64,000 nt of DNA from Sphingobium sp. EM0848. Lineage in GTDB: Bacteria > Pseudomonadota > Alphaproteobacteria > Sphingomonadales > Sphingomonadaceae. Every line of letters begins with the position of its first letter. Position 1 is the stretch's first letter. A program made the translations under genes and the position numbers. This document shows positions 1 through 9,170 of this stretch, piece after piece. The notes under the pieces are model-generated. The model searched no databases and was not told the origin of the DNA. It worked only from the letters and a program-made list of their open reading frames with translations. The stretch covers positions 1-64,000 of the forward strand of contig NZ_JABXWB010000003.1 in the NCBI RefSeq assembly GCF_013375555.1, in the 5' to 3' direction.

Positions 1-2219
1 ATGATCGCTAAGAAACATTTGGCTCTGCTGGCATCAGGCGTTGCGCTGTCATCGCTGTTACCGACGTCTGCGCTGGCCCAACAAACTGGTCCGGCAGGCG
101 GCGGTAAGGCTGCGGCTGAACAAGAGGCCGGTCTCGAGGATATCGTTGTCACGGCGCAACGTCGGTCCGAGTCAGCACAGTCGGTGCCAATAGCCGTGGC
201 TGCATTTACGGCAGAGGGGCTGTCCGCTTCGCGCACTCTGTCGTCGGACGACCTGCCTGGTCTGGTTTCCGGTCTGACACTTGCGCCTAATGGTCCGCGT
301 ACACCATTGTATCTGCGCGGTGTCGGCAACAACAACGCCGCGTCGTCACCTGCGGTGTTGACGTTCATTGACGGCGTCTACATGCCGTTCAACATCGGCG
401 CGCAAGGGTTCAACGATGTCGCGTCGATGGAAATCGCCAAGGGACCGCAGGGCACGCTCTTTGGCCGCAATGCAACCGGCGGTGTGATTCAGATCACCAC
501 GAAGGATCCGACTTCTACCCCGTCGGCCGACTTGGAACTGGGCTATGCGAACTATGAAACTGTCTCGGCCAAAGCATATATCGCAACGGGCCTGGCCCCG
601 AACTTGCGCGTCGGCATTTCTGCCTTTTATGAGAACCAGATGAAGGGTTGGGGCGAGAATGAATTCAACGGCGCCGATATCTACCGGACTAAGAAATATG
701 GTGGGCGCGTCAAGTTCGTCTATGACGTTTCGGACGTCACGACAATCAAGTTGGCTGCAGATTATAGCTATGGCTACGGAAACAATGGATCGGGCATTAC
801 CCCACCCGCCGGCCAAAATTCCTTGTACAACTCCATCACCGGGACAAGGATGTTTTTTGCGAACGACTTTAACGTCAACGCTGATGTCTCGCCTTATTTC
901 ACAACGAAAGAAGGTGGCGCCAGCCTGACCGTTAATTCAGCGATTGGCGAGCTGAACTTGTTGAGTGTCACTTCTTGGAGAAAGAACAAGAACTTCCTCC
1001 AGATCGATTATGACGGAACTCCGACCAACTTCCTGAATATCAACCGCTTCGCCGAAGACGAAGCATATACTCAGGAATTCCAGATCAGTTCGCCGTCCGA
1101 CGGGCCATTTAAATGGGTGGCCGGGCTTTTCTACTTCAGCGAGCGCCCGAAGGTGAATCCGTTTATCTTCTATGGCCCAGGCTTGCCGTTTGTGTTTGGA
1201 ACGCCCCCGGCCAGGCGCTGAGTTCGTGGGCGTTCGACAAGGTGAATGCCTATGCAGGCTACGGACAGGCTTCACTTGAGGTGCTCCCTGGCACTACGTT
1301 GACGCTGGGCGCCCGTTACACGATCGAAAAGCGTAAGCAGCGCGGCTTCAACGATGTGGGTGGTACTGTAATTCCCGGCAGCGCCGGCGAACAGTCCAAG
1401 ACGTTTAAGAAACCTACCTTCCGTGTGTCGATCGACCATAAATTCTCGCCCGATCTGATGGTATATGCTTCGTTCAATCGCGGCTTTAATTCGGGCTGGT
1501 TCAACACCCTAGCTCTTGGCGGCTTTTCTGCTGCTGCCAATCCGGTCATTCTTCCCGAAACCATCGATGCCTATGAAGTGGGTTTCAAGAGCCAGCTGTT
1601 CGATCGGAAGCTGCGCATCAACGTGTCGGCATTCCAATATGATTATACGAATTTGCAGCAGCAGTTCTTCGAGTTCGGTGGGCTGGTGACGAAGAACGCA
1701 GCGGCGGCAAGGATCCGGGGCGTTGATGTGGATATACAGGCACGGCCGGTGCGCAATCTCGATCTCTCGGTTTCTGCTGAATATCTCGATCCTAAGTTTA
1801 CAAGCTATCTGAATGCGCCATTTTATCAGACGCTGCCCAGCGGGGAATTGGTCGCAGGCGTGGCTGATGCCAGCGGATCCTCGACGCCTCAGGCGCCGCA
1901 TTTCAGCATGAATGCGAACGCCACCTATTCACTGGAGACTGCAATCGGCACTTTCCAGTCGACTGCTGCGGTGAATTTCAGGGGTAAAACCTATGCCGAC
2001 ACTCTCGAACAGTTTCCACTCAAAAAGCGCACCCTCGTCAATCTGACCGAGCGTTGGGAGTCCATCGATCAGCAGCTTTCGGTGTCATTGTGGGTGAAGA
2101 ACCTCTTGAACGAAAGATATGATGATTCGTTGAACCTTCTGGCTCCCGTCGGCCCCGCGGCACAAGTAGGTGCACCACGTACATACGGCATTACGCTGGG
2201 CTACAAATTCGGTAGTTAA
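1..2219 (+). pseudogene. TonB-dependent outer-membrane receptor, frameshifted
   Basis: Receptor for TonB-driven uptake across the outer membrane, about 740 aa when the frames are joined, which is usual for the family. Residues 1-26 form a signal peptide ending in ALA. It is followed by a TonB-box-like EDIVVTAQRR, a plug domain with KGPQGTLFGRNATGGV, then the beta barrel ending in an aromatic-rich GYKFGS. Frame 1 stops at 1219-1221 while the barrel continues in frame 3 to 2219. One extra C in the run of five C at 1204-1208 would restore G-T-P-P-G-Q-A-L, so the break is a single-base loss in a homopolymer: either genuine inactivation or a sequencing error. The ATG at position 1 fits the signal peptide, but nothing upstream is visible. 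The ligand is unknown; the next gene is an acyl-CoA dehydrogenase. Confidence 0.85.
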
Positions 2220-2228
2220 TTTTGATGA

Positions 2229-2256
2229 GCAGGCGGGGCAATGTTTCTCCGCCTGC
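2229..2256 (+). terminator. Hairpin after the TonB receptor, possible terminator
   Basis: GCAGGCGG and CCGCCTGC form a perfect 8-bp stem with a 12-nt loop, starting 10 nt after the receptor stop codon. The T-rich tract after it is weak (cattctt), so it may be a terminator or an mRNA-stabilising hairpin. The rest of the gap to 2433 is AT-richer and presumably holds the promoter of the next gene. Confidence 0.45.
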
Positions 2257-2433
2257 CATTCTTCGAATTATTAGCAGCTGGTGCGAACACAGATATGTTG
2301 GTCATGCGTTATGCTTAACTGATGTAAATTTAGGCTTGGTGATCGGCGTGAATAACGGAACAGTGCAATCTGATATTTTCATTAAGTCGTAACTAAATAT
2401 TCAACTTATCCTGGACGCAGCAAGAGGCCCGCA

Positions 2434-3585
2434 ATGTCTTATTTCTTGACCGAAGAGCAGGAAGCAATCCGTGATGTCGCCCGGCGCTTCACTGAAAAAG
2501 AGGTGAGGCCGCGCGCACTAGAAATTTACGGGCCTAAAGGTCATGAGATCATCCGGGACTTGGGAAAGAAGATGGGTGACCTGGGCTTCTACAGGCTTTC
2601 CCTGCCCGAAAGCGAGGGGGGAATGGCTGCGCCCAAGACGACCGTCCTCCTGATATATGAGGAGCTTGCCAAGGAAAGCGCTGCGCTCGCTATCCATCTC
2701 GTGCTCAACGGCGCCTTTTCAAGCGTGCTGCTCGGCCTGCCGGCGGCCAAAGAAAAATGGTTCGAAAAGGTGATGTCTGGAGACGCCTCAATGTCGGCGT
2801 CGGGCACTGATCCGCGGGGTGCCGCAAACTACACCGAATGGAGCGATCTGGCAGTCAAGGACGGCAATCACTTCATACTGAACGGCTCCAAAAACTATTG
2901 TTCGGGCGCTCCTTACGCCGATCTAATCGTGGTATTCGGCTTGTATCAGGGGACAATGTGGGCGTTTCCGATAGAATGCGGCAGTCCCGGCTTTACGGTC
3001 GCAGAAGACAGAAAGATGGGGCTCGGTACGACCTTTGGCGCCCTGACATTATCGGATGTCAAAGTACCGGTTTCAGCATGCTTGGAAGTAGCCGACTGGG
3101 TTAGGGACCGCAAACTCGTCGGACCGACCGGGCAATCCGCCTACACTGTGCTTGACATATCCGCCATGGCCCTAGGATTAGCTGAAGGTGTCTTCGAAAA
3201 GGCACTGGAGTACGCGCGGGAGCGCACGAATGCCGGTAGCCCAATCTTGTCCCTCGGCGCCATCCAACTCAAGTTTGCGAAGATGAAGGCCCAGATCGAA
3301 GCTGTTCGCCACATGCTCTATAATGCCGTTCGCCTGCTCGACGAAGGACGCGTGGACAAAATGCTGAACCATATGGTCAAACCACTGGCCACTGAGATGG
3401 CCGTGGATGTCGCGCGCGATTGCATGCAGATCTATGGCGGCAGCGGATACTGCATCGATACGGGCATCGAACGCTATCTTCGCGACGCTATGGGCTTGAC
3501 GATCGGCGAAGGCTCCAACGATATGCACTGGTCTACCGTTTCAGCCATGATGGACATGCCAGGAGCACGACCCGGCTCATTTTAA
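2434..3585 (+). CDS. Acyl-CoA dehydrogenase family protein
   Basis: FAD-dependent alpha,beta-dehydrogenation of an acyl-CoA thioester; 383 aa is the normal family length. An N-terminal helical domain begins MSYFLTEEQEAIRDVARRF. A central beta domain follows, and the C-terminal helical domain carries QIYGGSGY near residue 335. The IGEGSND segment keeps the Glu at the position of the catalytic base in short/medium-chain enzymes (YEGTSE in SCAD). The start is supported by AAGAGG about ten bases upstream. It follows the frameshifted TonB receptor on the same strand after about 210 nt, so the two may serve one uptake and degradation route. Substrate chain type cannot be read from sequence. Confidence 0.9.
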   Translation: MSYFLTEEQEAIRDVARRFTEKEVRPRALEIYGPKGHEIIRDLGKKMGDLGFYRLSLPESEGGMAAPKTTVLLIYEELAKESAALAIHLVLNGAFSSVLLGLPAAKEKWFEKVMSGDASMSASGTDPRGAANYTEWSDLAVKDGNHFILNGSKNYCSGAPYADLIVVFGLYQGTMWAFPIECGSPGFTVAEDRKMGLGTTFGALTLSDVKVPVSACLEVADWVRDRKLVGPTGQSAYTVLDISAMALGLAEGVFEKALEYARERTNAGSPILSLGAIQLKFAKMKAQIEAVRHMLYNAVRLLDEGRVDKMLNHMVKPLATEMAVDVARDCMQIYGGSGYCIDTGIERYLRDAMGLTIGEGSNDMHWSTVSAMMDMPGARPGSF

Positions 3586-3594
3586 CGCATGGGC

Positions 3595-3790
3595 GCACGC
3601 GATTGAAGCCATGCTCGACGATCAAACGCTTACGCTCGGCGTCGCTGAGCAGACGGTGTTCAAATGGCTGAAACGCGGTAAGCTTCAGGGCCGGCAAATC
3701 ACGAAAGGCAGCCGTGGCAGGTGGACCTGACCGACCAGCAAATAAAGGCGCTCACAGCGCAAAAATACAGTATGATCCCATCCAGGAAAG
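3595..3790 (+). pseudogene. C-terminal remnant of a recombinase-type helix-turn-helix protein
   Basis: The frame through ATG 3611 reads LGVAEQTVFKWLKRGKLQGR followed by QITKG, a helix-turn-helix tail of the kind found at the C-terminus of serine recombinases and transposon proteins. The frame breaks at about 3708: one added C (ggc-cag-ccg-tgg) would continue into WQVDLTDQQIKAL. No N-terminal catalytic part is present. This is a decayed end of a mobile-element gene placed directly after the acyl-CoA dehydrogenase. Confidence 0.5.
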
Positions 3791-3794
3791 CAGC

Positions 3795-3960
3795 ATCATG
3801 AAACGTTCGGCGATCCGAACACCGATGTCCATTCATCGAACGGCAGATTGCTGGTAATCAACGCTCTGTTGTGGTCGTAGCGCTGGCCGAGCACCTCGAA
3901 TAGCAGTTCGCCGCCGATGGCGGTGAACGGGACATACTGGGCGGCAGGTGGGCCGCCGCC
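3795..3960 (-). pseudogene. istB: Remnant of istB (IS21-family helper ATPase)
   Basis: Read on the minus strand, the sequence encodes FEVLGQRYDHNRALITSNLP followed by FDEWTSVFGSP. This is the conserved C-terminal block of IstB ATPases (LITSNLPFxEW). The Walker A region is absent, so only the C-terminal quarter survives. Together with the recombinase remnant before it, this marks a former insertion site between the acyl-CoA dehydrogenase and the epoxide-hydrolase-like gene. Confidence 0.65.
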
Positions 3961-4037
3961 CTTTTCACAACGCGTGCCGCCTTGCCGTCCGACTTAGGTG
4001 TAGCACGTCTGCCAGCGGCGGCGCGCTTTGGTAGTGA

Positions 4038-4442
4038 TCAGGTCTGGGGTGTGTGCAACACCGAAAGTTTTTGGAAGGCGGCGAGATCGAAATAATCGCG
4101 CCATTCAGTAATCCTGCCGTCGGGGACACGAAAGCTTCCCATTATCGGAATGCCCTCGCGCCGCCCGTCTGACCGGTGGTAGAACATATCGATCCGCTCA
4201 GTTAGTACGATGTCACCCTCGACAGCGAGCGCGAGAATTTCCCATTCGGTCAGCAGCGAGTTTCCCAGATCGAACTTGACCATGAACGCCGGTGTTGCTT
4301 CGCGCCCAATAATGGGGTCGAGTGGGACATTGTGATAAAAGACATCCTTAGCCAGGTGGTCGAGGGCATCCTGCATCCGGTTGTCGTTGAAGCACTGGAT
4401 GAACGATCTGATTATATCGGCCGGAGAGAACGGCTCTTGCAC
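4038..4442 (-). CDS. Limonene-1,2-epoxide hydrolase-like (NTF2-fold) protein
   Basis: A 134-aa NTF2-fold protein that keeps the limonene-epoxide-hydrolase catalytic set. Tyr and Asn are in FYHNVPLD (equivalents of Y53/N55), the Arg-x-Asp pair is in LTERIDMF (R99/D101), and the final Asp is in EWRDYFD (D132). These enzymes open epoxides in one step with an activated water and need no cofactor. The gene lies about 70 bp downstream of the flavin monooxygenase on the same strand, so the two could be one transcript: a monooxygenase making an oxygenated product and a hydrolase acting on it. That pairing is inference. Some SnoaL-like homologues have other activities. Confidence 0.75.
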   Translation of the reverse strand: MQEPFSPADIIRSFIQCFNDNRMQDALDHLAKDVFYHNVPLDPIIGREATPAFMVKFDLGNSLLTEWEILALAVEGDIVLTERIDMFYHRSDGRREGIPIMGSFRVPDGRITEWRDYFDLAAFQKLSVLHTPQT

Positions 4443-4515
4443 TTATAACGTCCTGTATATTGAAGGCGACCCAACGTCGCAGCCCGGTTAGGCCAGCCCG
4501 TGAATGGAAACGGCT

Positions 4516-6348
4516 CTAACTCGAATATGCCCAGTGCGGATCGAGGGCTACGACACGGGGCTCACCTTGCGCTGCGCTGCTCTCCAGACCAATTTTTTCA
4601 GGGTCGTGGAGCACCAACCCCATCAGATCGGCCTTTATATATAGAGCCGTAAACTTCGAATAGAATCTCGCCGTGGGGAAGCCGCCGCCGAGAACATAGA
4701 AGTTTTCCTGTGCTGTTGGCGCGTACATGTTCCGCATCTCGCCTCCTTCGTCGAGCCCCCAGATCGGCCCCACCTTGTCGGCCAGCTCGCTGCCGAACAA
4801 CTTGCGCACTTGCTCCTGAAGCGACTGGTAGCCGGTCGCGAGCACGACGATGTCGGCATCCAAAGCGGTGCCGTCGTCCAGGATTACCCGTGTCGCGGTG
4901 AGACGCGCGACGCCCAGGCCGGACCGGACCTTGATCTTACCGTCGACGATCAAATCCGATGCGCCGACATTGAGGTAATAGCCGGCGTGATATCGCACCA
5001 GCTTCATGTAGAAGCCGCTATCGTCCTCGCCATTATCCAGCAGGAATCCAACCTTGCGCAAGCCGTCCAGCAATTCACGATCCTGCTCCTGGATCGACCG
5101 GCTCAATGGCTGATGAAGCTTGGCGAGTAGCGGGAAGGGTATCGCGGCCCCGGTCATGTCCGTATCATTGATAGGCCTGACGCCGTCATTGTCCCGATAT
5201 AGCTGGTAAACCCGCTGCGCGCCGGGCTCCAGGCTCAGCACCGTGATCGACGAGCGCTGGATCATCGTCACATCGCCGCCACGCGTGCAGAAGTTCTGCG
5301 CGATGTCGTGTGCGCTCGTGCCGGCGCCGACGACGACCACCTTTTTCCCCTCGACATCAATGTCATCAAACGGCTGACTGGAATGAAGAAGGGTTCCGCG
5401 GAACCCGTCGAGTCCGGGAATCTGGGGTATGCGCGGCAGACCCGCCACGCCCATCGCGCTCACGATGTGTCGCGTCTTCAGCATTCGGGTGGCGCCGTTT
5501 GCCAGCGTCAGGTTCACCGTCCAAACCCGCTCCACGGGATCGAATTTCGCGTCCTCGAAAATGGTGCTGGTCCAGACGTCAAGATCCATTGCGTGGGCGT
5601 AGAACTCTAACCAGTCTGCGACCTTGTCCTTCGGCAAGTAGGTTGGCCAGTTTTCCGGAAATGGCAGATACGGGAAGTGGTTCATCGCTATATCGTTGTG
5701 AAGCTTCAGCGTGCGATATCGCTTCCGCCAAGTTTCGCCCACCTTGGCGCCACGCTCGACGATCAACGTCTTGACATCGAGTTGGCGCAAGCGTGCGCCG
5801 AGCATCAGGCCTGCTTGCCCGGCACCAACGATGATTACATCGGGATCGACGGCCTCGCTGGCGCTTGCCGCAAGCGTGCATTCCGGAAAATCCCGGAGCC
5901 GGGTGCGGCCGACGGATTCCGGGAAGTCTTTGAGTTCGTTCATCGTCGTGAGTACGGTGTAAGCCACCGATCGACCGGATGTGCCCTCATCGCGGATCAG
6001 CCGGACGTGACCGCGACCGAGCGCGATCTCGGTCTCGAAGGTGAAGAAGAAATCGAGCGTCTGTGCGATATTGCCCAGCATGCTCACATAGGGCGTGCCC
6101 TCGACACGGAAGCTTCGCGGCAAACTATGCTGCACAGCCCCGCTAAGCATGGCGCGTATCTCATCCGCCCCATGGGCGGTTGTGAATTCCCACTTGAAGG
6201 TCAGAAGATCTCGCCAGTAACCGTCTGGCTTCAGCAGGGTCGTTGCAAGACCTATATCGTTCTCGGCCAGTGCCTCTTCGATAGATCCCAACCAGCATTC
6301 AGCAACATGCTGAAGCGCCGACGGTGCCAATTCATCCCAACGTGCCAA
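4516..6348 (-). CDS. FAD/NAD(P)H flavin-containing monooxygenase with N-terminal NTF2-like domain
   Basis: A 610-aa protein. Residues 1-160 resemble an NTF2/SnoaL fold (YWRDLLTFKWEFTT). Residues 170-610 are a two-dinucleotide-domain flavin monooxygenase. The FAD fingerprint GAGQAG is at 175-180, an FxGxxxH motif is in FRGTLLHSSQPF, a second Rossmann motif VVVGAGTSAHD follows, and ATGYQS occurs near the C-terminus. The family oxygenates ketones (Baeyer-Villiger), amines or sulfur compounds in the cytoplasm using NADPH and O2. Translation starts at TTG (6346-6348), supported by AAGGGAG about eight bases upstream; no in-frame ATG lies near it. The epoxide-hydrolase-like gene follows on the same strand. 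The exact substrate is unknown. Confidence 0.85.
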   Translation of the reverse strand: MARWDELAPSALQHVAECWLGSIEEALAENDIGLATTLLKPDGYWRDLLTFKWEFTTAHGADEIRAMLSGAVQHSLPRSFRVEGTPYVSMLGNIAQTLDFFFTFETEIALGRGHVRLIRDEGTSGRSVAYTVLTTMNELKDFPESVGRTRLRDFPECTLAASASEAVDPDVIIVGAGQAGLMLGARLRQLDVKTLIVERGAKVGETWRKRYRTLKLHNDIAMNHFPYLPFPENWPTYLPKDKVADWLEFYAHAMDLDVWTSTIFEDAKFDPVERVWTVNLTLANGATRMLKTRHIVSAMGVAGLPRIPQIPGLDGFRGTLLHSSQPFDDIDVEGKKVVVVGAGTSAHDIAQNFCTRGGDVTMIQRSSITVLSLEPGAQRVYQLYRDNDGVRPINDTDMTGAAIPFPLLAKLHQPLSRSIQEQDRELLDGLRKVGFLLDNGEDDSGFYMKLVRYHAGYYLNVGASDLIVDGKIKVRSGLGVARLTATRVILDDGTALDADIVVLATGYQSLQEQVRKLFGSELADKVGPIWGLDEGGEMRNMYAPTAQENFYVLGGGFPTARFYSKFTALYIKADLMGLVLHDPEKIGLESSAAQGEPRVVALDPHWAYSS

Positions 6349-6815
6349 TGACTACTCCCTTATGCGATCTACGGCGGGCTGCTCCGCACCTAGAGCGATC
6401 GCCCAAGTTTGCCTCGGATGGCTGATCCAGACATCGCGTGCGACTAATCTGTTCACCGCCGCCCTCAAAAGTGGAGGGCATCTGCCTATTCGATACAAGA
6501 GTACGCAATGGTTGGCAACGCAATTCGTTAAGCAGCTTTCATAATACGGTTCGTGGCACCCGGCTCGAGTAGCACGTGGCCCAAACAAAAATTTACAATT
6601 TGCTGGGTGTTATCGGCTTCTTGTAAAGCTTGGAAGAGACGGTTAAGTTAAGGAAGTTGACAGAAGTCTTAAGATTGTCGGGCCTCGCGAGCCAGACTGG
6701 TTGTTAGCTCCTGACCCGGTAGGACCTCGCTAGGACCACCTTTCAGACTCCCGTGCAATGCGTAGCCTCCAGATGGCACCAGATCGCCGAAAACCGTGGA
6801 GCACGGCATGGTCGT
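6349..6815. other. Non-coding stretch, nothing recognised
   Basis: No supportable gene was found between the monooxygenase start and the FAH fragment. The first bases hold the ribosome-binding site of the monooxygenase. The part around 6580-6680 is AT-richer and may hold its promoter, but no clear -35/-10 pair was identified. Confidence 0.4.
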
Positions 6816-7140
6816 TCATTCTGCAGGCTCGCCCACGGTGATGGTCAGTGGCGAAAGTCCTTCGATTTCAACTACCATGATATCGCCCGGCGATACCGCG
6901 CCGACCCCGGCGGGTGTTCCGGTGTAGATAAGATCGCCTGGCTCAAGGCAATAGAGGCCAGAGAGGAATTCGATCAGCCGGTCGACAGGGTTGACTAGTG
7001 CCGACAGGTCGCCCTTTTGCCGCACTTCGCCGTTCACTGTCAGGGTGATGGCGCCTTTGCTGGCATCGCCCAGCGCGGCGGTAGGATGAATTAGGCCAAA
7101 AGGCGAAGATTGTTCGACGTTCTTACCGGCTCCAGGAAAC
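6816..7140 (-). pseudogene. C-terminal fragment of a fumarylacetoacetate-hydrolase-family protein
   Basis: About 105 residues match the C-terminal half of fumarylpyruvate/acylpyruvate hydrolases: VNGEVRQKGDL, LSGLYCLEPGDLIYTGTPAG and VGAVSPGD. The N-terminal metal-binding part (ExE...D) is missing. The coding frame runs directly into a truncated IS256 transposase at about 7140-7150, so the gene was cut by insertion or deletion at that point and is almost certainly inactive. Confidence 0.75.
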
Positions 7141-7144
7141 CAGG

Positions 7145-7383
7145 ACAATAGCTCCCTGTGCGTAGCTTAGGGATGCGCAGCTCGACCGTGCCCGCGCGCG
7201 TCTCCCAGTCCGATCGCGGTAGCCATTGCGCTGCGCCTGCCGCTCCGCGCTCTTCTCGCCATAGGCGGCACCGGTCAGTCCACCAACCTCCAGCTCCATC
7301 AGCCGTTGCGCGGCAAAGCCGATCATCTCACGCAGAAAATCGCTGTCGGCACTCTTTCCCAGCAGGGCCTGAACGTCCATCAT
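7145..7383 (-). pseudogene. N-terminal remnant of an IS256-family (Mutator-type) transposase
   Basis: Starting at ATG 7383 the minus strand encodes [20 protein letters not shown], then [19 protein letters not shown], then RNGYRD, the typical N-terminus of IS256-family DDE transposases. One G appears to be missing after RDR (cggactgg instead of cgggactgg). Restoring it would give [20 protein letters not shown] in frame up to the junction with the FAH fragment. About 80 of roughly 400 residues remain and the DDE residues are absent. Confidence 0.75.
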
Positions 7384-7519
7384 CTCTTGGTCATCGGGAT
7401 CTCCATAGATTGAGTCTCGCAACCCAAATCTATCCGAGATCTCCGATGGCCACCCGCGAAACTGACCGGCCGCTACTGCGCTTGATCGATGAGGGCGTCC
7501 GGTCAGCTCCGCTACCGTC

Positions 7520-7880
7520 GAGCTACACCGCGCCTCGGGGCACGACCCGTCAGGATACGGCGGCGCAGCTGGATGCGCTGCGCGCGGCCGGGTGCGCCGC
7601 CATTTTCGAGGATAAGGCCAGCGGCGCGAGCCGGGAGCGCCCACAGCTGGCGCGGGCGATCGCGCGAGCAGGGGAGGGCCATACGCTGCTGGTGGTCCGG
7701 ATCGATCGCTTGGCCCGTTCGCCGAGTTCGAACGCGCTAAGATACGCGAGCGTACGCGGGCCGGACTCGAAGCGGCGGTTGCGCGAGGTGCCAAGCCGGG
7801 AAGCCCCAGAATGCGCGCCCGTGATGCCCACGCGATTGCGGATATCTGCTATGGCCACCGCGAGCGCTGGCGGATTGCCG
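7520..7880 (+). pseudogene. Serine recombinase (Tn3-type resolvase) with internal deletion
   Basis: One frame encodes TTRQDTAAQLDALRAAGCAA followed by RERPQLARAIARAGEGHTLL and VVRIDRLARS, the N-terminal resolvase catalytic domain. The Ser and Arg box upstream (YxRVS) is corrupted to YTAPRG. It then jumps to EFERAKIRERTRAGLEAAVA in another frame, which is the E-helix and start of the C-terminal domain. The residues between (the usual segment after DRL) are deleted. It ends around a YGHRERWRIAAA helix-turn-helix. This is clearly a dead gene. Confidence 0.7.
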
Positions 7881-8010
7881 CCGCGAAGGCGGCCACATCC
7901 TTGATCACATGATCGCTCGGCATGACGAGCAGCAGCGCGTCGGTCCTCAGCGCTTCGAGCGCGGCATGGCGATCGCCGCCGCCGTGTTCCGGCTGCCGGG
8001 TTCTAGGATC
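7875..8010 (-). pseudogene. manC: Fragment of mannose-1-phosphate guanylyltransferase
   Basis: Minus-strand frames give LILEPGSRNTAAAIA and, after one frameshift, AALEALRTDALLLVMPSDHV followed by IKDVAAFAAAI. This matches the conserved (L/I)LEPxxRNTAPAIA and LPxDHVI blocks of ManC/XanB sugar nucleotidyltransferases. Only about 45 residues remain, placed between a dead resolvase and the CIRCE element. Confidence 0.6.
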
Positions 8011-8163
8011 AGCTTGCCCGGCGCTTTCCGACCTGGTCGAGATCGTTCATGATAACCTCCAGATGCAAAACGTGGATAGGATAAGCCTGGCGTCCATTGG
8101 AACGACAGGTTCCGCGGAACTTGGAAGCCCCATTTTTTCCTTCAAGAGGGAAAACGAAAAAAA

Positions 8164-8190
8164 TTGGCACTCAATGATGGTGAGCGCCAA
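8164..8190 (+). promoter_or_regulatory. CIRCE element (HrcA operator)
   Basis: TTGGCACTC, nine bases, then GAGCGCCAA: the classic CIRCE layout (TTAGCACTC-N9-GAGTGCTAA) with exact spacing and compensating changes in both arms. HrcA repressor binds CIRCE and releases it during heat stress. It lies about 130 bp before a conserved 70-aa gene and a usg-like gene, upstream of an hsp20, so that group is probably heat regulated. A CTTGA-containing stretch near 8228 may be part of a sigma-32-type promoter. Confidence 0.85.
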
Positions 8191-8320
8191 TACTCCCTTA
8201 TCAGGGGCTTAGGCCGTAAAATTCCCTCTTGACGCGACTCGCCGTCGCACCAAAATCTGAAGGGCACGCGGTCATTTCCGCGCATGAAAAAGGAGCGACA
8301 AAAGGAAAGGAGGCAAGGCC

Positions 8321-8533
8321 ATGTCGCAGCCATTTTCCCGTTTTCTTCATCCCTTCGACGTTGCACGTCATCCGAGCCTGGAGCCGGAGGTGAAACGCGC
8401 CATCCTCGCATCCTGGGCATCTGATCGATCTGCAGTGCGGGACCAGCCAGCCATGAAGAAGCCGCCCGGCGCCAAGCGTGTGGTCTCGATCGACGACGTA
8501 CTGACGGCGATGCGCGACCTCGACGAAGGTTAG
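8321..8533 (+). CDS. Conserved small protein of the heat-shock cluster
   Basis: A 70-aa soluble protein beginning MSQPFSRFLHPFDVARHPSL, with ASWASDRSAVRDQP and a C-terminal IDDVLTAMRDLDE. I recognise it only as a short protein that recurs beside hsp20 genes in Alphaproteobacteria; no biochemical role can be assigned. The start has a purine-rich GGAAAGGAGG about eight bases upstream, a strong ribosome-binding site. It is the first gene after the CIRCE element, and the usg-like gene follows after 20 bp. Confidence 0.75.
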   Translation: MSQPFSRFLHPFDVARHPSLEPEVKRAILASWASDRSAVRDQPAMKKPPGAKRVVSIDDVLTAMRDLDEG

Positions 8534-8553
8534 GGTCCCGCGCAGTCGCTGCA

Positions 8554-8823
8554 ATGATCGAGCTATGCTTCAATGCACAGCTGCAGGGCTATGGCATTAC
8601 GACGGCGGAAATCCATTTCTACCGGCCTGATGCGCCCTCGTTCCTGCAGTTGTTCGTGTGGCAGGAATACGATCTCGCGCCCGATTTTCCGGTGCTGTTC
8701 GAGTTTCTCGACCACTGGCGGCGTGAGATCGAGGCCGCTCTCCATTCCGTCCGGATCGTGCATGACTGGCTGATCCGTCCGACCGAGTGGCGCGCGGTCA
8801 ATGGCGTGATCTCGATCCAGTGA
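8554..8823 (+). CDS. usg: Usg-like family protein
   Basis: An 89-aa protein with GYGITTAEIHFYRPDAPSFL, then WQEYDLAPDFPVL and FLDHWRREIEAALHSVRI. It matches the small alphaproteobacterial Usg family, first named from the trp operon region and of unknown function. The ATG is the first in frame. Its stop codon overlaps the GTG start of the next gene (GTGA at 8820-8823), so the two are probably translationally coupled. Confidence 0.8.
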   Translation: MIELCFNAQLQGYGITTAEIHFYRPDAPSFLQLFVWQEYDLAPDFPVLFEFLDHWRREIEAALHSVRIVHDWLIRPTEWRAVNGVISIQ

Positions 8824-9170
8824 AAAGCGACCTGTTCAGGCGATCGCATTCTCGCAAGGATGACGTGCGGCTGCGGCTGCCCTTTGATGACATCATGGAA
8901 TTTGCCATTGCGCTTCTGTCGATCAGCCCGCACGGGCTTGAAGCGCTTGGCTGGAGCTTCGTCGATCGCAAGCGGTTCCTGGATCACTTTTTCGTATTGG
9001 GCCGTGCCGCGCAAGGCGTGGAGCCCGAGCATCTCGGGAAGATGCCAATCGAGATCGTCGTTCCGAAGGCCGATCTCTCCCGTCTCCAGCAGTTCGCGGT
9101 TCGGGAATTGCCCAGGGCCGCTTACCGCTTGGACTTGTCGGCCGCTTCTGTGGCCGTTTCCACCCAATAA
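8820..9170 (+). CDS. Hypothetical protein coupled to usg
   Basis: A 116-aa protein with a GTG start at 8820 overlapping the usg stop by four bases. An in-frame ATG at 8787 would lengthen it by 11 residues but would lie inside usg. The sequence (RLRLPFDDIMEFAIALL, LGWSFVDRKRFLDHFF) shows no signal peptide or membrane segment, and I recognise no domain. The tight coupling suggests a role with the preceding heat-regulated genes. Confidence 0.6.
   Translation: MKSDLFRRSHSRKDDVRLRLPFDDIMEFAIALLSISPHGLEALGWSFVDRKRFLDHFFVLGRAAQGVEPEHLGKMPIEIVVPKADLSRLQQFAVRELPRAAYRLDLSAASVAVSTQ

Noticed and set aside
8787..8820. Earlier ATG start for the gene after usg
   Set aside because: It would overlap usg by 37 bases; the GTG at 8820 overlaps the stop by four bases, the usual coupling.
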